Origin: Streptomyces odontomachi | GTDB lineage: Bacteria > Actinomycetota > Actinomycetes > Streptomycetales > Streptomycetaceae | Direction: 5' to 3' | Assembly (NCBI RefSeq): GCF_024435355.1 | Contig: NZ_JAMJWG010000030.1 | Location: 1-64,000, forward strand | Length of the DNA: 64,000 nucleotides | Shown here: positions 1-7,812 of the stretch, piece after piece | Layout of the letters: each line of letters opens with the position of its first letter | Numbering within the stretch: position 1 is the stretch's first letter | Program-made: the position numbers and the translations under genes | The notes under the pieces: generated by a model | Told to the model about the DNA's origin: nothing | What the model saw: the letters and a program-made list of their open reading frames with translations, nothing else | The model's database searches: none

Positions 1-54
1 GGAGGGAGTATGGGGCGGGGATTTGAGAGGTGTGCTCTCCCGATATGACCGCAA

Positions 55-87
55 GGGGGGGGGGGGGGGGGGGGCAGGGGGGGGGGG
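55..87. repeat. Poly-G tract, G20-CA-G11
   Basis: Twenty consecutive G residues are followed, after two bases, by eleven more. Such a tract can form G-quadruplex structure and is prone to slippage in replication and in sequencing, so its exact length should not be trusted. Confidence 0.8.
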
Positions 88-130
88 AGAGAGAAGGAAG
101 GCGAAGGAAGGCGAAGGAAGGGAACGGCAA

Positions 131-165
131 AGGATACGGGGGGGGGAATCCCCCCCCCGTATCCT
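131..165 (-). terminator. Perfect 16-bp hairpin, 3-nt loop
   Basis: The arm AGGATAC plus nine G and one A at 131-147 pairs perfectly with the complementary arm ending GTATCCT at 165, leaving a minimal loop. It sits about 50 bases past the stop codon of the leftward ferredoxin gene, so it most likely ends that leftward transcript. It lacks a U-run, which is usual in Streptomyces. Confidence 0.6.
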
Positions 166-216
166 CCACGTTTCCCTTCCCGTCCCTCCCTGTCCCTTCC
201 CGACGACCCGAACCGG

Positions 217-594
217 TCACGTACGGGGCACCGGTAGCCCGTTACGAATGCGGTGCTCCCGGAAAGCCGGGTGCTGACCGGCCACCACACGCATCGGGGA
301 CAGTGCGCGCGCCGAGCACAACAGCGCGAACCCGGCGTCCTCGTCGGCCTGGTAGAACCGGCGGGCCGACGAATGTTCCGCCCGGCCTTCCGTTATTCGT
401 GCCGCGCACTTGGTGCACCATCCCTGCCGGCAGGTCCTGGGAAGTCTCAGGCCGTGGCGTTCCGCCGCGTCCAGCAGGGGCTCCCCGCGGAATGCCCGGA
501 TGTCCCAGACGGCGCCTTCGAATTCGACGCGTATCGGGAAGCTCTCCTCATCAGGGGTGGTCGAAGGGTCGGTTCCTGCTCCAGGGTGCGTCAC
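217..594 (-). CDS. Plant-type [2Fe-2S] ferredoxin
   Basis: A 125-residue soluble ferredoxin. The motif CRQGWCTKC followed about 35 residues later by LLC gives the four cysteines of a plant-type [2Fe-2S] cluster (CxxxxCxxC...C). The GTG start at 594 has GGGGAG six bases upstream and lies inside the end of the RraA-ferritin gene (44-base overlap), so the two are almost certainly co-translated. In a cluster with an AurF-like di-iron oxygenase and a ferritin-like di-iron domain, the natural role is to deliver electrons to one of these metal centres; which one cannot be told from sequence. The gene is followed by a strong hairpin at 131-165. Confidence 0.85.
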   Translation of the reverse strand: MTHPGAGTDPSTTPDEESFPIRVEFEGAVWDIRAFRGEPLLDAAERHGLRLPRTCRQGWCTKCAARITEGRAEHSSARRFYQADEDAGFALLCSARALSPMRVVAGQHPAFREHRIRNGLPVPRT

Positions 595-2059
595 CCACTG
601 CTCCCCGCTTGAAGTGGCCCGAGGGACGCGACACGCCGTCTCGTTCCATGCTCAGCAATTCGATGAACCACGCCTCGTGCTCGACCTCCTCGTTCAGGAT
701 GCGCATGGCCAGTTCGTAGGTGCGCGGGTCCTTGCCGAACGTCAGGTCGCAGATCTCCCACCAGGAGCGCACCGCGCAGCGCTCGGCCTCCAGCAGCACC
801 GTGAGGATCTCCGTCGCGCTCGCCGGGCTGACGGCGTCCTCGCCGTCGGCGCCCCAGCTGAGGCGGCCGTTGTTGGTGTTCGGCAGGAAGGCGTCGGGGC
901 AGCCGGCCCGGTCGGCGAAGTCCCTGATGTCGAACGGGATGGTGCCGCCGAGCTCGAAGATGCGGGGGGTGATGAGCTCGAAGTGCGACCGGTCCTCGAG
1001 CCGGGCGTCCTCGGCGATCGCCTTGTAGTCCTCCTTGCCGGCCAGGAAGTGGCGCAGCACCGTGTAGTAGTAGTACGTGGTGAACTCGGCCGCCGCGGCG
1101 TCGATCAGCTTCTCGCGCAGTTCGATGACGTCGACTCCGCGCTCTTCGAGCTGCTCGACACCGGCCCGCCGCGTGAGGTCACCCTCCGGTACGCGTCCCT
1201 TGTAGGGCCGGGGGGTGGTGACGTCGACGGTGGCGCGCGGGGTCGACTGGAGGGCCGCTGTCGCGGGCCTGGCGCGCTCGGCCTGCTGTGCCGCCTTGCG
1301 GTCGCCGCAGCACCCGGAGCTGCGGCGCTCCGGCGCCTGCCGGGTGTCGGGCGGGTTGGTGAGCACCCGCGTCTCACCGTTGACCAGGTAGCGTTCGAAA
1401 GCCTCCAGCGGGCTCATGCCGGATCGCACGGCGTCCCGGAGGGACTCCTCCTTGGTGGCGACCGCGGTCGCCTCGTCCGCGACCTTCGCCGCGATCTCCT
1501 GAGGCACGATCACCACGCCCGAGCCGTCCGCGACCAGGTAGTCGCCGGGCGCGATGCGCACGCCCTCGATGTGCACCGGCTCCTCTCCCCAGCTGACCCA
1601 GTCACCGCGCTGGATGAAGCCCTGCGGGCGCACGAACTTCGAGATCACCGGGAAGCCCATCTCGTGCACCGAGTGCAGGTCACGCGCGCCGCCGTCGATG
1701 AGGGCGCCGCCGGCACCGCGACTCTGCAACGCGGTGATGGACAGGTCGCCGAAGATCGAGGCGTCGATGCCGTTCATCTGCACCACCGCGATGTGGTCGG
1801 CAGGCACCGAACTCAGCATTTCGAATAGGCCCCTGGCGCTCTTGCCATGGGAGACCGCCAACGGATTGGGCTTGCACTCGACGGGGTATACGGGACCGAC
1901 CATGCGCATGGTCGGGTCCTGGAACAGGAAATCGCCGGAAAGGCTCTGCTTCACATACCCGAGCCCGTCCAGGATATCGGTGAGAGCACCTGTGTAGGCG
2001 CTCTTGAGCTTCTCCACGATCGATGTGTCGACCGGCCACCCGCGCGAAGGCCCACTCAT
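551..2059 (-). CDS. RraA-like domain fused to ferritin-like di-iron domain
   Basis: A 502-residue two-domain protein. Residues about 1-215 are an RraA/HMG-aldolase-like fold, with LIDGGARDL (GGxRD anion-binding loop) and GDYLVADGSGVVIVP; members are metal-dependent retro-aldolases or oxaloacetate-type decarboxylases, or lack known catalysis. A linker containing GCCGDRK follows. Residues about 290-480 form a four-helix ferritin-like domain with the metal-ligand pattern E in AAEFTTYYYY, ExxH in LEDRSH, E in LEAERCA, and ExxH in NEEVEHEAW, so a di-iron (or Mn/Fe) site is expected. ATG 2059 was chosen because AGGAG precedes it by six bases; the open frame extends eleven codons further. Divergent from the AurF-like gene and overlapping the ferredoxin gene. 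The domain combination is unfamiliar to me; the specific reaction is unknown. Confidence 0.75.
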   Translation of the reverse strand: MSGPSRGWPVDTSIVEKLKSAYTGALTDILDGLGYVKQSLSGDFLFQDPTMRMVGPVYPVECKPNPLAVSHGKSARGLFEMLSSVPADHIAVVQMNGIDASIFGDLSITALQSRGAGGALIDGGARDLHSVHEMGFPVISKFVRPQGFIQRGDWVSWGEEPVHIEGVRIAPGDYLVADGSGVVIVPQEIAAKVADEATAVATKEESLRDAVRSGMSPLEAFERYLVNGETRVLTNPPDTRQAPERRSSGCCGDRKAAQQAERARPATAALQSTPRATVDVTTPRPYKGRVPEGDLTRRAGVEQLEERGVDVIELREKLIDAAAAEFTTYYYYTVLRHFLAGKEDYKAIAEDARLEDRSHFELITPRIFELGGTIPFDIRDFADRAGCPDAFLPNTNNGRLSWGADGEDAVSPASATEILTVLLEAERCAVRSWWEICDLTFGKDPRTYELAMRILNEEVEHEAWFIELLSMERDGVSRPSGHFKRGAVGDAPWSRNRPFDHP

Positions 2060-2144
2060 CCTTGACTCCTCTGTTCGGTTCGTTGTTAGCATCGATTCAT
2101 CGGGCTTTGCGGCGTTCGCAAACTTGCCTTCCGGGAGGTTGTTG
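2060..2144. promoter_or_regulatory. Divergent promoter region, RraA-ferritin / AurF-like
   Basis: An 85-base spacer separates two divergent cluster genes. Rightward, TTGACT (2062-2067) and TAGCAT (2087-2092) resemble -35 and -10 elements but with a long 19-base spacer. An inverted repeat TTTGCG-GCGTT-CGCAAA lies at 2106-2122 and could be an operator or hairpin in the rightward leader. GGGAGG at 2133-2138 is the ribosome site of the oxygenase gene. Confidence 0.35.
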
Positions 2145-3101
2145 ATGACTTCTGGTACAGAATCCCTAGACTCCCCTAATCCCTATCGCTCCAGTTTCAG
2201 CAGTTGGGAAAAGAGATCCAGTGTCCGCGCAAAGCCGCGTCGCACACTGGAGGAGCTCGAACAGGGAAAGGTGTTCTTCCCGCCGGAACTCGTTCCGGTG
2301 CTCTACCACCCATTGGTCAGGGAACAGGAACAGCAGGTCATCAACAGCCTGTTACTCCAGCGGCTCCATGTCTACCTCGATTTCACCGAGGATCTGGAGC
2401 AGCTTGTCATCACGCCCGTCACACAGCTCATCAGTCGCCGGCGGACCGGATTCGAGCTGCCGCCTGAAATGATCCGCGACTCGTACAAGATATGTACGGA
2501 CGAGGCCTGGCACGCGCAGTTCTCCGACGACCTCCAGTGCCAGGTGGTATCGGTGACGAAGGAGAAGCCGGCCGTGGTGGGGGAGCCCTACTTCCTCTCC
2601 CGTCTCAGGGCCGTCAAGACCGAACTCGACCCTGCCGTGCGGCCACTGGCCGACCTCTTCTTCACCGTCGTGTCGGAGACGCTGATCTCCGGCATCCTCG
2701 GCGGCATCCCGAAGGACCACCGGGTGTGCACCGCCGTCCGCGAGACGATCGCCGACCACGCCGAGGACGAAGGCCGGCATCACGCGTTCTTCTCGCGGTT
2801 CTTCGAATACGCCTGGCCGCAGCTGGACCGCCGGCACAAGGAGCTGGTCGGCACGCTCCTGCCGGAGTTCGTCGTGGCCTTCCTCAAGCCCGACGTGGAC
2901 GCGATGACGGCCATGCTCCAGCACACCTGCCTGGACCGGGAGTCCGTCCTGGGGGTGATCGAGGAGTCGTACCCGACCGCACGCATCAACGCGGACATGC
3001 GCGCCGCCGCGGCGGCCACCCTGCGGCTGTTCGAGCGGAACGGCGTCTTCGAATCGGAGAAGATCTCGGACTCCTTCCTCCGGAACGGCCTTCTGGTGTG
3101 A
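2145..3101 (+). CDS. AurF-like di-iron N-oxygenase
   Basis: A 318-residue protein resembling the AurF/CmlI family of non-haem di-iron enzymes, which oxidise aryl or alkyl amines to hydroxylamine, nitroso or nitro groups. Ligand-type motifs are DEAWH (residues 119-123), E178 in VVSETLISG, and HAEDEGRHH (205-213), the family's helix pattern of carboxylates and histidines. ATG 2145 follows GGGAGG by six bases; the frame is open further upstream, but that part overlaps the divergent gene. Codon 70 (2352-2354) is TTA, the rare leucine codon that needs the bldA tRNA, so expression is likely tied to development. This is the clearest tailoring enzyme of the cluster and points to an N-oxygenated product. 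Substrate not predictable; the similar FDO/haem-oxygenase-like di-iron enzymes are a less likely alternative. Confidence 0.75.
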   Translation: MTSGTESLDSPNPYRSSFSSWEKRSSVRAKPRRTLEELEQGKVFFPPELVPVLYHPLVREQEQQVINSLLLQRLHVYLDFTEDLEQLVITPVTQLISRRRTGFELPPEMIRDSYKICTDEAWHAQFSDDLQCQVVSVTKEKPAVVGEPYFLSRLRAVKTELDPAVRPLADLFFTVVSETLISGILGGIPKDHRVCTAVRETIADHAEDEGRHHAFFSRFFEYAWPQLDRRHKELVGTLLPEFVVAFLKPDVDAMTAMLQHTCLDRESVLGVIEESYPTARINADMRAAAAATLRLFERNGVFESEKISDSFLRNGLLV

Positions 3102-3106
3102 CCCCT

Positions 3107-3141
3107 CGGGCCGCCCCCGCCGCGTCGGGCGGGCCGGCCCG
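3107..3141. terminator. GC-rich hairpin between convergent genes
   Basis: CGGGCC near 3107 can pair with GGCCCG at 3136-3141, with inner pairing of GCCC and GGGC. It lies in the 42-base gap between the stops of the rightward oxygenase gene and the leftward MDR gene, where a bidirectional terminator is expected. Confidence 0.4.
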
Positions 3142-3143
3142 CA

Positions 3144-4112
3144 TCACGCCGTCGCGGACGTCCCGTCGCGCAGGTCGAGCAGGATCTTCCCGGCGCCGCC
3201 TCGGCCCTTGAGGGTCGCGAGGGCGGTGCCGACCTCCTGAAGCGGACGGACCTCGTGGACGGGGATCGTCATGCTCCCGTCGGCGAGTGCGCGCAGCGCC
3301 AGCTCCGTGCCGCCGCGCAGCCGGTCGGGCGACTCCCCCATCCCGCCGTAGCCGGAGATGGTGAGGTTCTTGCGGTAGACGGTCCGGATCGGCAGCGTGC
3401 TCTCGGCGCCGGCGCTGGCGCCGTAGCTGACGAGTCGCCCGTGCTCGGTGAGGAGTTCCACCGCGGCCACCGTGTAGCCGCCGCCGAGCGCGTCGAAGAC
3501 CACGGTGGGCACGATCTCGTCGGCCTCCTGGAGGAGTTCCTCAGGCGAGGCGGCCTGGACGGGGTCGGCGCCCAGGTCCGTGATGGCCTTCGCCTTGTCG
3601 GCGCTGGCCGTCTGGCCCCAGACCTGTGCCCCGGCCGACAGGGCCAGGCTGATGACCGCCTGCCCCACACCGCCCGTGGCGCCCAGCACCAGGACCCGGT
3701 CGACGGCGCTGACCCGGCCCACGTCGACGGCGGCCCGGATGGCGGTGGTGCCGACGACCGCGGCGGCCGCCGCCGCTTCCAGCGACACCGAGGACGGCAC
3801 CGGGACCAGGGCGTCCTTGGGCGCCACGACCTTCCCGGCCCACACGCCGTCCCAGATGACGCCGAGCCCGCCGCCGTGCACGACGACCGGCCGGCCCTCG
3901 CTCAGGCCCACGCCCTCGACGCCCACGGTGCGCGGCAGGGCCGCCTGGCCACCGACCGCTCCCTGGATGACGTACGTGTCCAGGGGGTTGAGACTGCCGT
4001 AGCACATGTCGACGAGGACCTCGCCGACGCCCGGCTCGGCCAGCTCGACCTCCTCGACCACCGGCACGGCGCCGTGCTCGACGAGTCGGGCGGCGATCGT
4101 CCGCGTTGTCAT
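3144..4112 (-). CDS. Zinc-free MDR-family NAD(P)-dependent oxidoreductase
   Basis: A 322-residue medium-chain dehydrogenase/reductase of the quinone oxidoreductase/enoyl-reductase branch. The nucleotide-binding loop GATGGVG (144-150) sits at the start of the Rossmann domain; the GroES-like N-terminal domain lacks the GHE zinc motif and structural-zinc cysteines of true alcohol dehydrogenases. Such enzymes reduce quinones, enones or activated double bonds with NADPH. Its ATG (4112-4110) overlaps the aminotransferase stop (ATGA), so it is the promoter-distal member of that operon. In this cluster it may reduce an intermediate double bond or ketone; the substrate is unknown. Confidence 0.8.
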   Translation of the reverse strand: MTTRTIAARLVEHGAVPVVEEVELAEPGVGEVLVDMCYGSLNPLDTYVIQGAVGGQAALPRTVGVEGVGLSEGRPVVVHGGGLGVIWDGVWAGKVVAPKDALVPVPSSVSLEAAAAAAVVGTTAIRAAVDVGRVSAVDRVLVLGATGGVGQAVISLALSAGAQVWGQTASADKAKAITDLGADPVQAASPEELLQEADEIVPTVVFDALGGGYTVAAVELLTEHGRLVSYGASAGAESTLPIRTVYRKNLTISGYGGMGESPDRLRGGTELALRALADGSMTIPVHEVRPLQEVGTALATLKGRGGAGKILLDLRDGTSATA

Positions 4113-5269
4113 GCCTTACTCCCTTGCGTAGCCATGACTGCCTGGACCGCGGCGACGGTTCGGGCGATGTCCTCGTCGTTCACGGTGCCCAGGTGACCGA
4201 TCCGGAAGGTCCGGCGGCCCAGCGGCGAGAACGTGCCCGGGTTCAGCAGCACGCCGTGCGCGGTGACGGCGCTGAGGAACTCCGCCTCTGTCATGCCCTC
4301 CGGCAGGATGCCGACGGTCACCCCGTTGGCACGTTCGGCCGGTTCCGGAACGAGCAGGTCCAACCCGGCCTCCGCCATTCCGGCGTGGAGCTTGTCGCGC
4401 AGGCTCGCGTGCCGGTTCACCCGGGCTTCCCTGCCCTCTTCCAGCGCCAGTCGCAGGGCCTCGGACAGGCCGAGCACCAGATTGCCGGCGGGTGACTGGA
4501 AGTAGCCGAACACGCCGCGTTCCATGGCGTCCATGACGGGCAGCCACGGGCCGAGGTCGAGCGAGAAGGTCGGGCGCTGCCACGTCCGGTCGTTCAACAG
4601 CTCGACGGCACGCTCGCTCAGCGCGTACATCGCCAGGCCCGGGGCGCTGGCCAGGCCCTTCGGGGGCCCGCCGAGGTAGGCGTCCACGCCCCACTCGTCG
4701 AACTCGATCTGCTCGGCGCCTATCGCCGACACCCCGTCCACGAGGCAGAGCGCCCCGTGCCGGTGGGCCAGCTCGGTCACTTCGGCGAGATCGGTCCGTA
4801 CGCCGCTGCTGGAGTCGACGTGCGCCACCAGCACCGCCTGGTACTGCTCGCGGGAGAGCAGCTTCTCCACCAGCTCCAGGTCGGGGGCGCGGCCCGCGGC
4901 GAACCTGGGGGCGCGCACGGGAATGTGATGGCGTAGGCAGATGTCGCGCCATCGGTCGCCCCACATGCCGGTGGAGGCCACCAGGACGGGAACCTCCGGC
5001 TTCAGCAGGCTGACCGCGAGGCTCTCCATTCCGTTGGTGCCGCTGCCGGGGACCACCGCCACGGCCGCGGACGTCGAGCCGATGAGCTCGCGGAGGCGGA
5101 CGAGGCAGCGCCCGAACTCCGCGATGAACTCCAGATCGGTCAGCGGCGGCGCGGGTGCAGCGATTCGCTCCAGTACCGAAGGCGGCGGCGCGGTGGGGCC
5201 CACCACCATTTCCAGCAGCCTCGCCGGGCGTCGGGTCTCCGGCGGTTGCCGGATCAGCGCCTGTGTCAC
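4109..5269 (-). CDS. Class V PLP-dependent aminotransferase
   Basis: A 386-residue fold-type I enzyme of the alanine-glyoxylate/serine-pyruvate aminotransferase group. PGSGTNGMES (about 74-83) is the cofactor-phosphate region, D178 in LCLVDGVSA binds the pyridine nitrogen, and K204 in GGPPKGLAS is the Schiff-base lysine in the family position. The GTG at 5269 was chosen because GGGGAAGG lies just upstream and the conserved part begins there; the frame stays open another 86 codons with no family similarity. Partners in this family include glyoxylate, pyruvate and phosphono-acetaldehyde, but no phosphonate genes are seen nearby. It probably makes, or removes, the amino group acted on by the AurF-like oxygenase. 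Overlaps the MDR gene by four bases. Confidence 0.8.
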   Translation of the reverse strand: MTQALIRQPPETRRPARLLEMVVGPTAPPPSVLERIAAPAPPLTDLEFIAEFGRCLVRLRELIGSTSAAVAVVPGSGTNGMESLAVSLLKPEVPVLVASTGMWGDRWRDICLRHHIPVRAPRFAAGRAPDLELVEKLLSREQYQAVLVAHVDSSSGVRTDLAEVTELAHRHGALCLVDGVSAIGAEQIEFDEWGVDAYLGGPPKGLASAPGLAMYALSERAVELLNDRTWQRPTFSLDLGPWLPVMDAMERGVFGYFQSPAGNLVLGLSEALRLALEEGREARVNRHASLRDKLHAGMAEAGLDLLVPEPAERANGVTVGILPEGMTEAEFLSAVTAHGVLLNPGTFSPLGRRTFRIGHLGTVNDEDIARTVAAVQAVMATQGSKA

Positions 5270-5637
5270 AAGCCTTCCCCACTTTCTTGCAGTCGTCGCA
5301 GTCGTCGCAGTCGTCGAGATGGGGCCGGCGCCAGGACCGGGCCCCGTCGTCACGCTCTCGTCACGCCCGTCGCTCTCCCGCCGATCCCCACCGCCCCGTG
5401 GACGTGGGAGGCGCCCCCGGGTGCGCCGGGGGCCGTACAGGGGCGGTCGGGTTCCCCCGGTGCACTTCCGGAGGGGGCTCTGCTGCGTGCCAGTGCCCAT
5501 GGGGTCCTGCGCAGGCGCCTGGGGCACCGCGGGCCCGCCCCCTGGGGGGCGGACAGCGTGCGTGCCACGGCAGGACGGGGAGCGGATGGCCGCCGGGGTC
5601 GGACGGGCCGCCCCGGCGGTCTTTCACGCGGTCGGGG
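5270..5637. other. 368-bp intergenic, 9-bp tandem repeat
   Basis: No supported gene between the cupin and the aminotransferase, both leftward. A 9-base unit CAGTCGTCG is repeated three times in tandem at 5290-5316, 20 to 47 bases upstream of the aminotransferase start codon, where a regulator could bind or where the transcript begins. The rest is GC-rich sequence with short inverted repeats and no convincing promoter. Confidence 0.5.
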
Positions 5638-6018
5638 TCACGAGGCCTCGTTCACCCAGTCCACGTAGTCCTCCCGGACCGGGGTGAAGAGGTCCAGGGC
5701 GACCGATTCCTCGATGGCGTGGACCTGGTGCTCGATGCCGCCCCTGACGACGAAGCTGTCGCCGCCGCGCGCCTCGAACTCCTGGTCGCCTGCCACCACC
5801 TTGATGTGCCCGGACACCAGGTAGGCCAGCTGCACGTGCGGGTGGCTGTGCAGGGGGAACACCGACCCCTCCGCCATCACGTGCTCGACCAGCATGAGGT
5901 CCTCGTTGTGGGCCAGGACGCGCCGGGTGAGGTTGGGGAAGGCCTCCCTGCTCTCGACGTCGGCGCCTTTGACGATGACGAGGTCGGGGAATTCCTCTCT
6001 CTTCTCGCTGACGGTCAT
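5638..6018 (-). CDS. Small single-domain cupin
   Basis: A 126-residue cupin. Motif 1 reads VFPLHSHPHVQLAYLVSG, with two metal-binding histidines and glutamine where many cupins have glutamate; motif 2 reads GDSFVVRGGIEHQVHA, giving the third histidine. Metal binding, probably Fe or Mn, is therefore likely. Small cupins in biosynthetic clusters act as isomerases, dioxygenases, decarboxylases or, rarely, N-N bond-forming enzymes. ATG 6018 has AAGGAAGG in front. It lies 20 bases downstream of the radical SAM gene and is surely in the same transcript. The exact reaction is unknown. Confidence 0.75.
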   Translation of the reverse strand: MTVSEKREEFPDLVIVKGADVESREAFPNLTRRVLAHNEDLMLVEHVMAEGSVFPLHSHPHVQLAYLVSGHIKVVAGDQEFEARGGDSFVVRGGIEHQVHAIEESVALDLFTPVREDYVDWVNEAS

Positions 6019-6038
6019 GTTCCTTCCTTTCGCTTTTC

Positions 6039-7469
6039 TCAGCCGCGTGCCTCGAACAGCGGCAGGGGCGTGACGTCCGCGTTCAGCGAACCGCTGTCGG
6101 CCTCCGTGGTCGGGAAGTGCGCACGGTCGAAGACCTGGTGCAGCGAGGAGGTGCAGGTCGGCGGCACGGCGACGGCCACACCGCGCTCGTCCAGCGAGGA
6201 CTTGGCGGCGATGAACCGGTAGCTCTCCTTGGGCTGGAGCTCGAGCACCGTCCAGGGGGTGCCGCCCGTGCCCCGGTTGCGCCGGTGGTAGATCCGCTGC
6301 GTCTCGGTGCCGTCGTTCCGGATCTGGACGTGCAGCGCCCGCACGTCGCCGTACCAGTCGAACGTGGCGGTCTCCAGGTCGGCGGCGGCCGGCAGCTCCG
6401 CGACGGTGCTCTGCGTGGCGACTCCGCCCGGAATGCGCTTGATGTTGGCGTCGGCACCACACTTGGTGCACTTGCCCTGCTCGTTGACGGCCAGAATGTT
6501 TGCGTTCAGGCCGTAACGGGTAATCTGCAGCTCGCCACAGCTGTGGCACCTGGTGTTGGTGGACTCGGTGTCGTACACGTTGCCCAGGTAGACATGGCGC
6601 AGGCCCATGTCCAGGCCCACCCGGCGGGCGGCCTCCAGCCGGTCGATGGGCGTCCGGATGGTGTTGGTCATCTTGTAGTCCGGGTGGAACCGCACGTAGT
6701 GCGTCGGCACCTCGGGACCGAGCCGGTCGAGCACGAACGCCCCGATGTCGTGGGCGGTCTTCTCGTTGTCGCTCAGGTCGGTGACCATCAGCGTCGAGAC
6801 CTCGACGTGCTTACCCGCCTGGTACACCTTCGCGGTGCCGTCCAGGACCGGCTCCAGCCAGCCCTTGGTGATCTTCCGGTAGTACTTCGGGTCGATCGAC
6901 TTGATCGACACGGAGAAGATGTCGATGACCGGTATGAGCTCGTCGATCGCCTCTTCGGAGATGAAGAACGCCGACTTGTAGAGATTGACGATGCCGGCCT
7001 CCTTGGCCAGGGCCGCCGTCTCCACCACGAACTCGTGCCACACCACCGGGTCGTTGTACGTCCACGAAATCACGCTGATGTTGTGGCGCTTGGCGATGTC
7101 CACAACCTGTTCCGGCGTGTAGTAGTAGACGTCCTTGTCTTCCACGTACCGGGCCTGCGACGTCTTCCAGTTGTGGCAGTAGTCGCAGTTCAGCATGCAG
7201 CCGATGTTGCCCATCGAGAGAATGCGGGCACCCGGCTCGTAATGGAATACGGCCTCGGTCTCGATGGTTTCCTCGGTCGCGTGCACCGACCGGCCGTAGT
7301 TCAGCGAAACCAGTCGCCCGTCACGGTTCGCCCGCACCATGCAGAAACCGTGCTGGCCCGGCCTGATCCGACAGTTGCGGGGGCTCAGGTGACACCGGAC
7401 GACATCGTCGGGGAGTCGCTCCTCGAGACGAGCCGGATAACCTACTTCCTGCCATTTCTTGTCTGCCAC
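6039..7469 (-). CDS. AmmeMemoRadiSam-like radical SAM enzyme
   Basis: A 476-residue radical SAM protein. The [4Fe-4S] motif CMLNCDYC (CxxxCxxC) is at 91-98. Upstream, C26, C33 and C43 lie in a stretch resembling the N-terminal cysteine motif of AmmeMemoRadiSam enzymes, but the usual LCP is LSP here, one cysteine lost. After the barrel comes a zinc-ribbon-like CxxC...CxxC (CHSCG ... CTKCG, about 328-357), also typical of that group, then about 110 extra residues of unknown fold. The usual partners MEMO1 and AMMECR1 are absent, so this looks like a family member recruited to a biosynthetic task. GTG 7469 has GGAAGGA six bases upstream; the frame extends 29 codons further. Seventeen bases downstream of the 7Fe ferredoxin gene, its probable reductant. 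Confidence 0.8.
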   Translation of the reverse strand: MADKKWQEVGYPARLEERLPDDVVRCHLSPRNCRIRPGQHGFCMVRANRDGRLVSLNYGRSVHATEETIETEAVFHYEPGARILSMGNIGCMLNCDYCHNWKTSQARYVEDKDVYYYTPEQVVDIAKRHNISVISWTYNDPVVWHEFVVETAALAKEAGIVNLYKSAFFISEEAIDELIPVIDIFSVSIKSIDPKYYRKITKGWLEPVLDGTAKVYQAGKHVEVSTLMVTDLSDNEKTAHDIGAFVLDRLGPEVPTHYVRFHPDYKMTNTIRTPIDRLEAARRVGLDMGLRHVYLGNVYDTESTNTRCHSCGELQITRYGLNANILAVNEQGKCTKCGADANIKRIPGGVATQSTVAELPAAADLETATFDWYGDVRALHVQIRNDGTETQRIYHRRNRGTGGTPWTVLELQPKESYRFIAAKSSLDERGVAVAVPPTCTSSLHQVFDRAHFPTTEADSGSLNADVTPLPLFEARG

Positions 7470-7485
7470 GTGCGTTCCTTCCGTC

Positions 7486-7812
7486 CTAGGCCCGAGTGGC
7501 CAGGTTGACGACAACGGGATGATCGACGTCCTGAGCCTGGGTGTTTGCGGCGCCACCTGGGCTGCCCAGATCGGTCACCTCGGTGAAGAAATCCCGATTG
7601 GCCTCGGCATACGGTGACCATTTCTCTGGCAGCTCATCCAGCGGAAATATTGCCTCCACCGGACAGGCCGGCTCGCACGCATGACAGTCGATACATTCAT
7701 CAGGGTGGATGTACAGAGACCTCTTGCCCTCATATATGCAGTCGACCGGGCACACATCCAAGCAGGCTTTGTCCTTGATGTCGACACACGGTTCCGCGAT
7801 CACGTAAGTCAT
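7486..7812 (-). CDS. fdxA: 7Fe ferredoxin (3Fe-4S/4Fe-4S), FdxA type
   Basis: A 108-residue bacterial ferredoxin with the classical 7Fe arrangement: CVDIKDKACLDVCPVDC for the 3Fe-4S side and CIDCHACEPACP for the 4Fe-4S side. Similar proteins serve cytochromes P450 and oxidoreductases in actinomycetes. ATG 7812 has GGGGGA six bases upstream. It is the first gene of the leftward run ferredoxin, radical SAM, cupin, aminotransferase, MDR, so its likely job is supplying low-potential electrons to the radical SAM enzyme next to it. Whether it is cluster-specific or can replace a housekeeping ferredoxin cannot be told. Confidence 0.9.
   Translation of the reverse strand: MTYVIAEPCVDIKDKACLDVCPVDCIYEGKRSLYIHPDECIDCHACEPACPVEAIFPLDELPEKWSPYAEANRDFFTEVTDLGSPGGAANTQAQDVDHPVVVNLATRA

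Larger units (their letters stand above)
1..216. other. Non-coding left edge with G-run and hairpin
   Basis: No gene is supported here. It holds a 20-base G homopolymer (55-74) followed by CA and an 11-base G run (77-87), then purine-rich GAAGGAAGGC-type direct repeats (about 90-121) and a perfect hairpin (131-165). The short frames that cross it are low-complexity glycine/arginine translations of the G-run and are not credible proteins. Confidence 0.7.

Noticed and set aside
4109..5269. Phosphonate pathway (aminotransferase resembling 2-aminoethylphosphonate transaminase)
   Set aside because: No PEP mutase, phosphonopyruvate decarboxylase or other phosphonate genes are present; class V membership alone is not specific.
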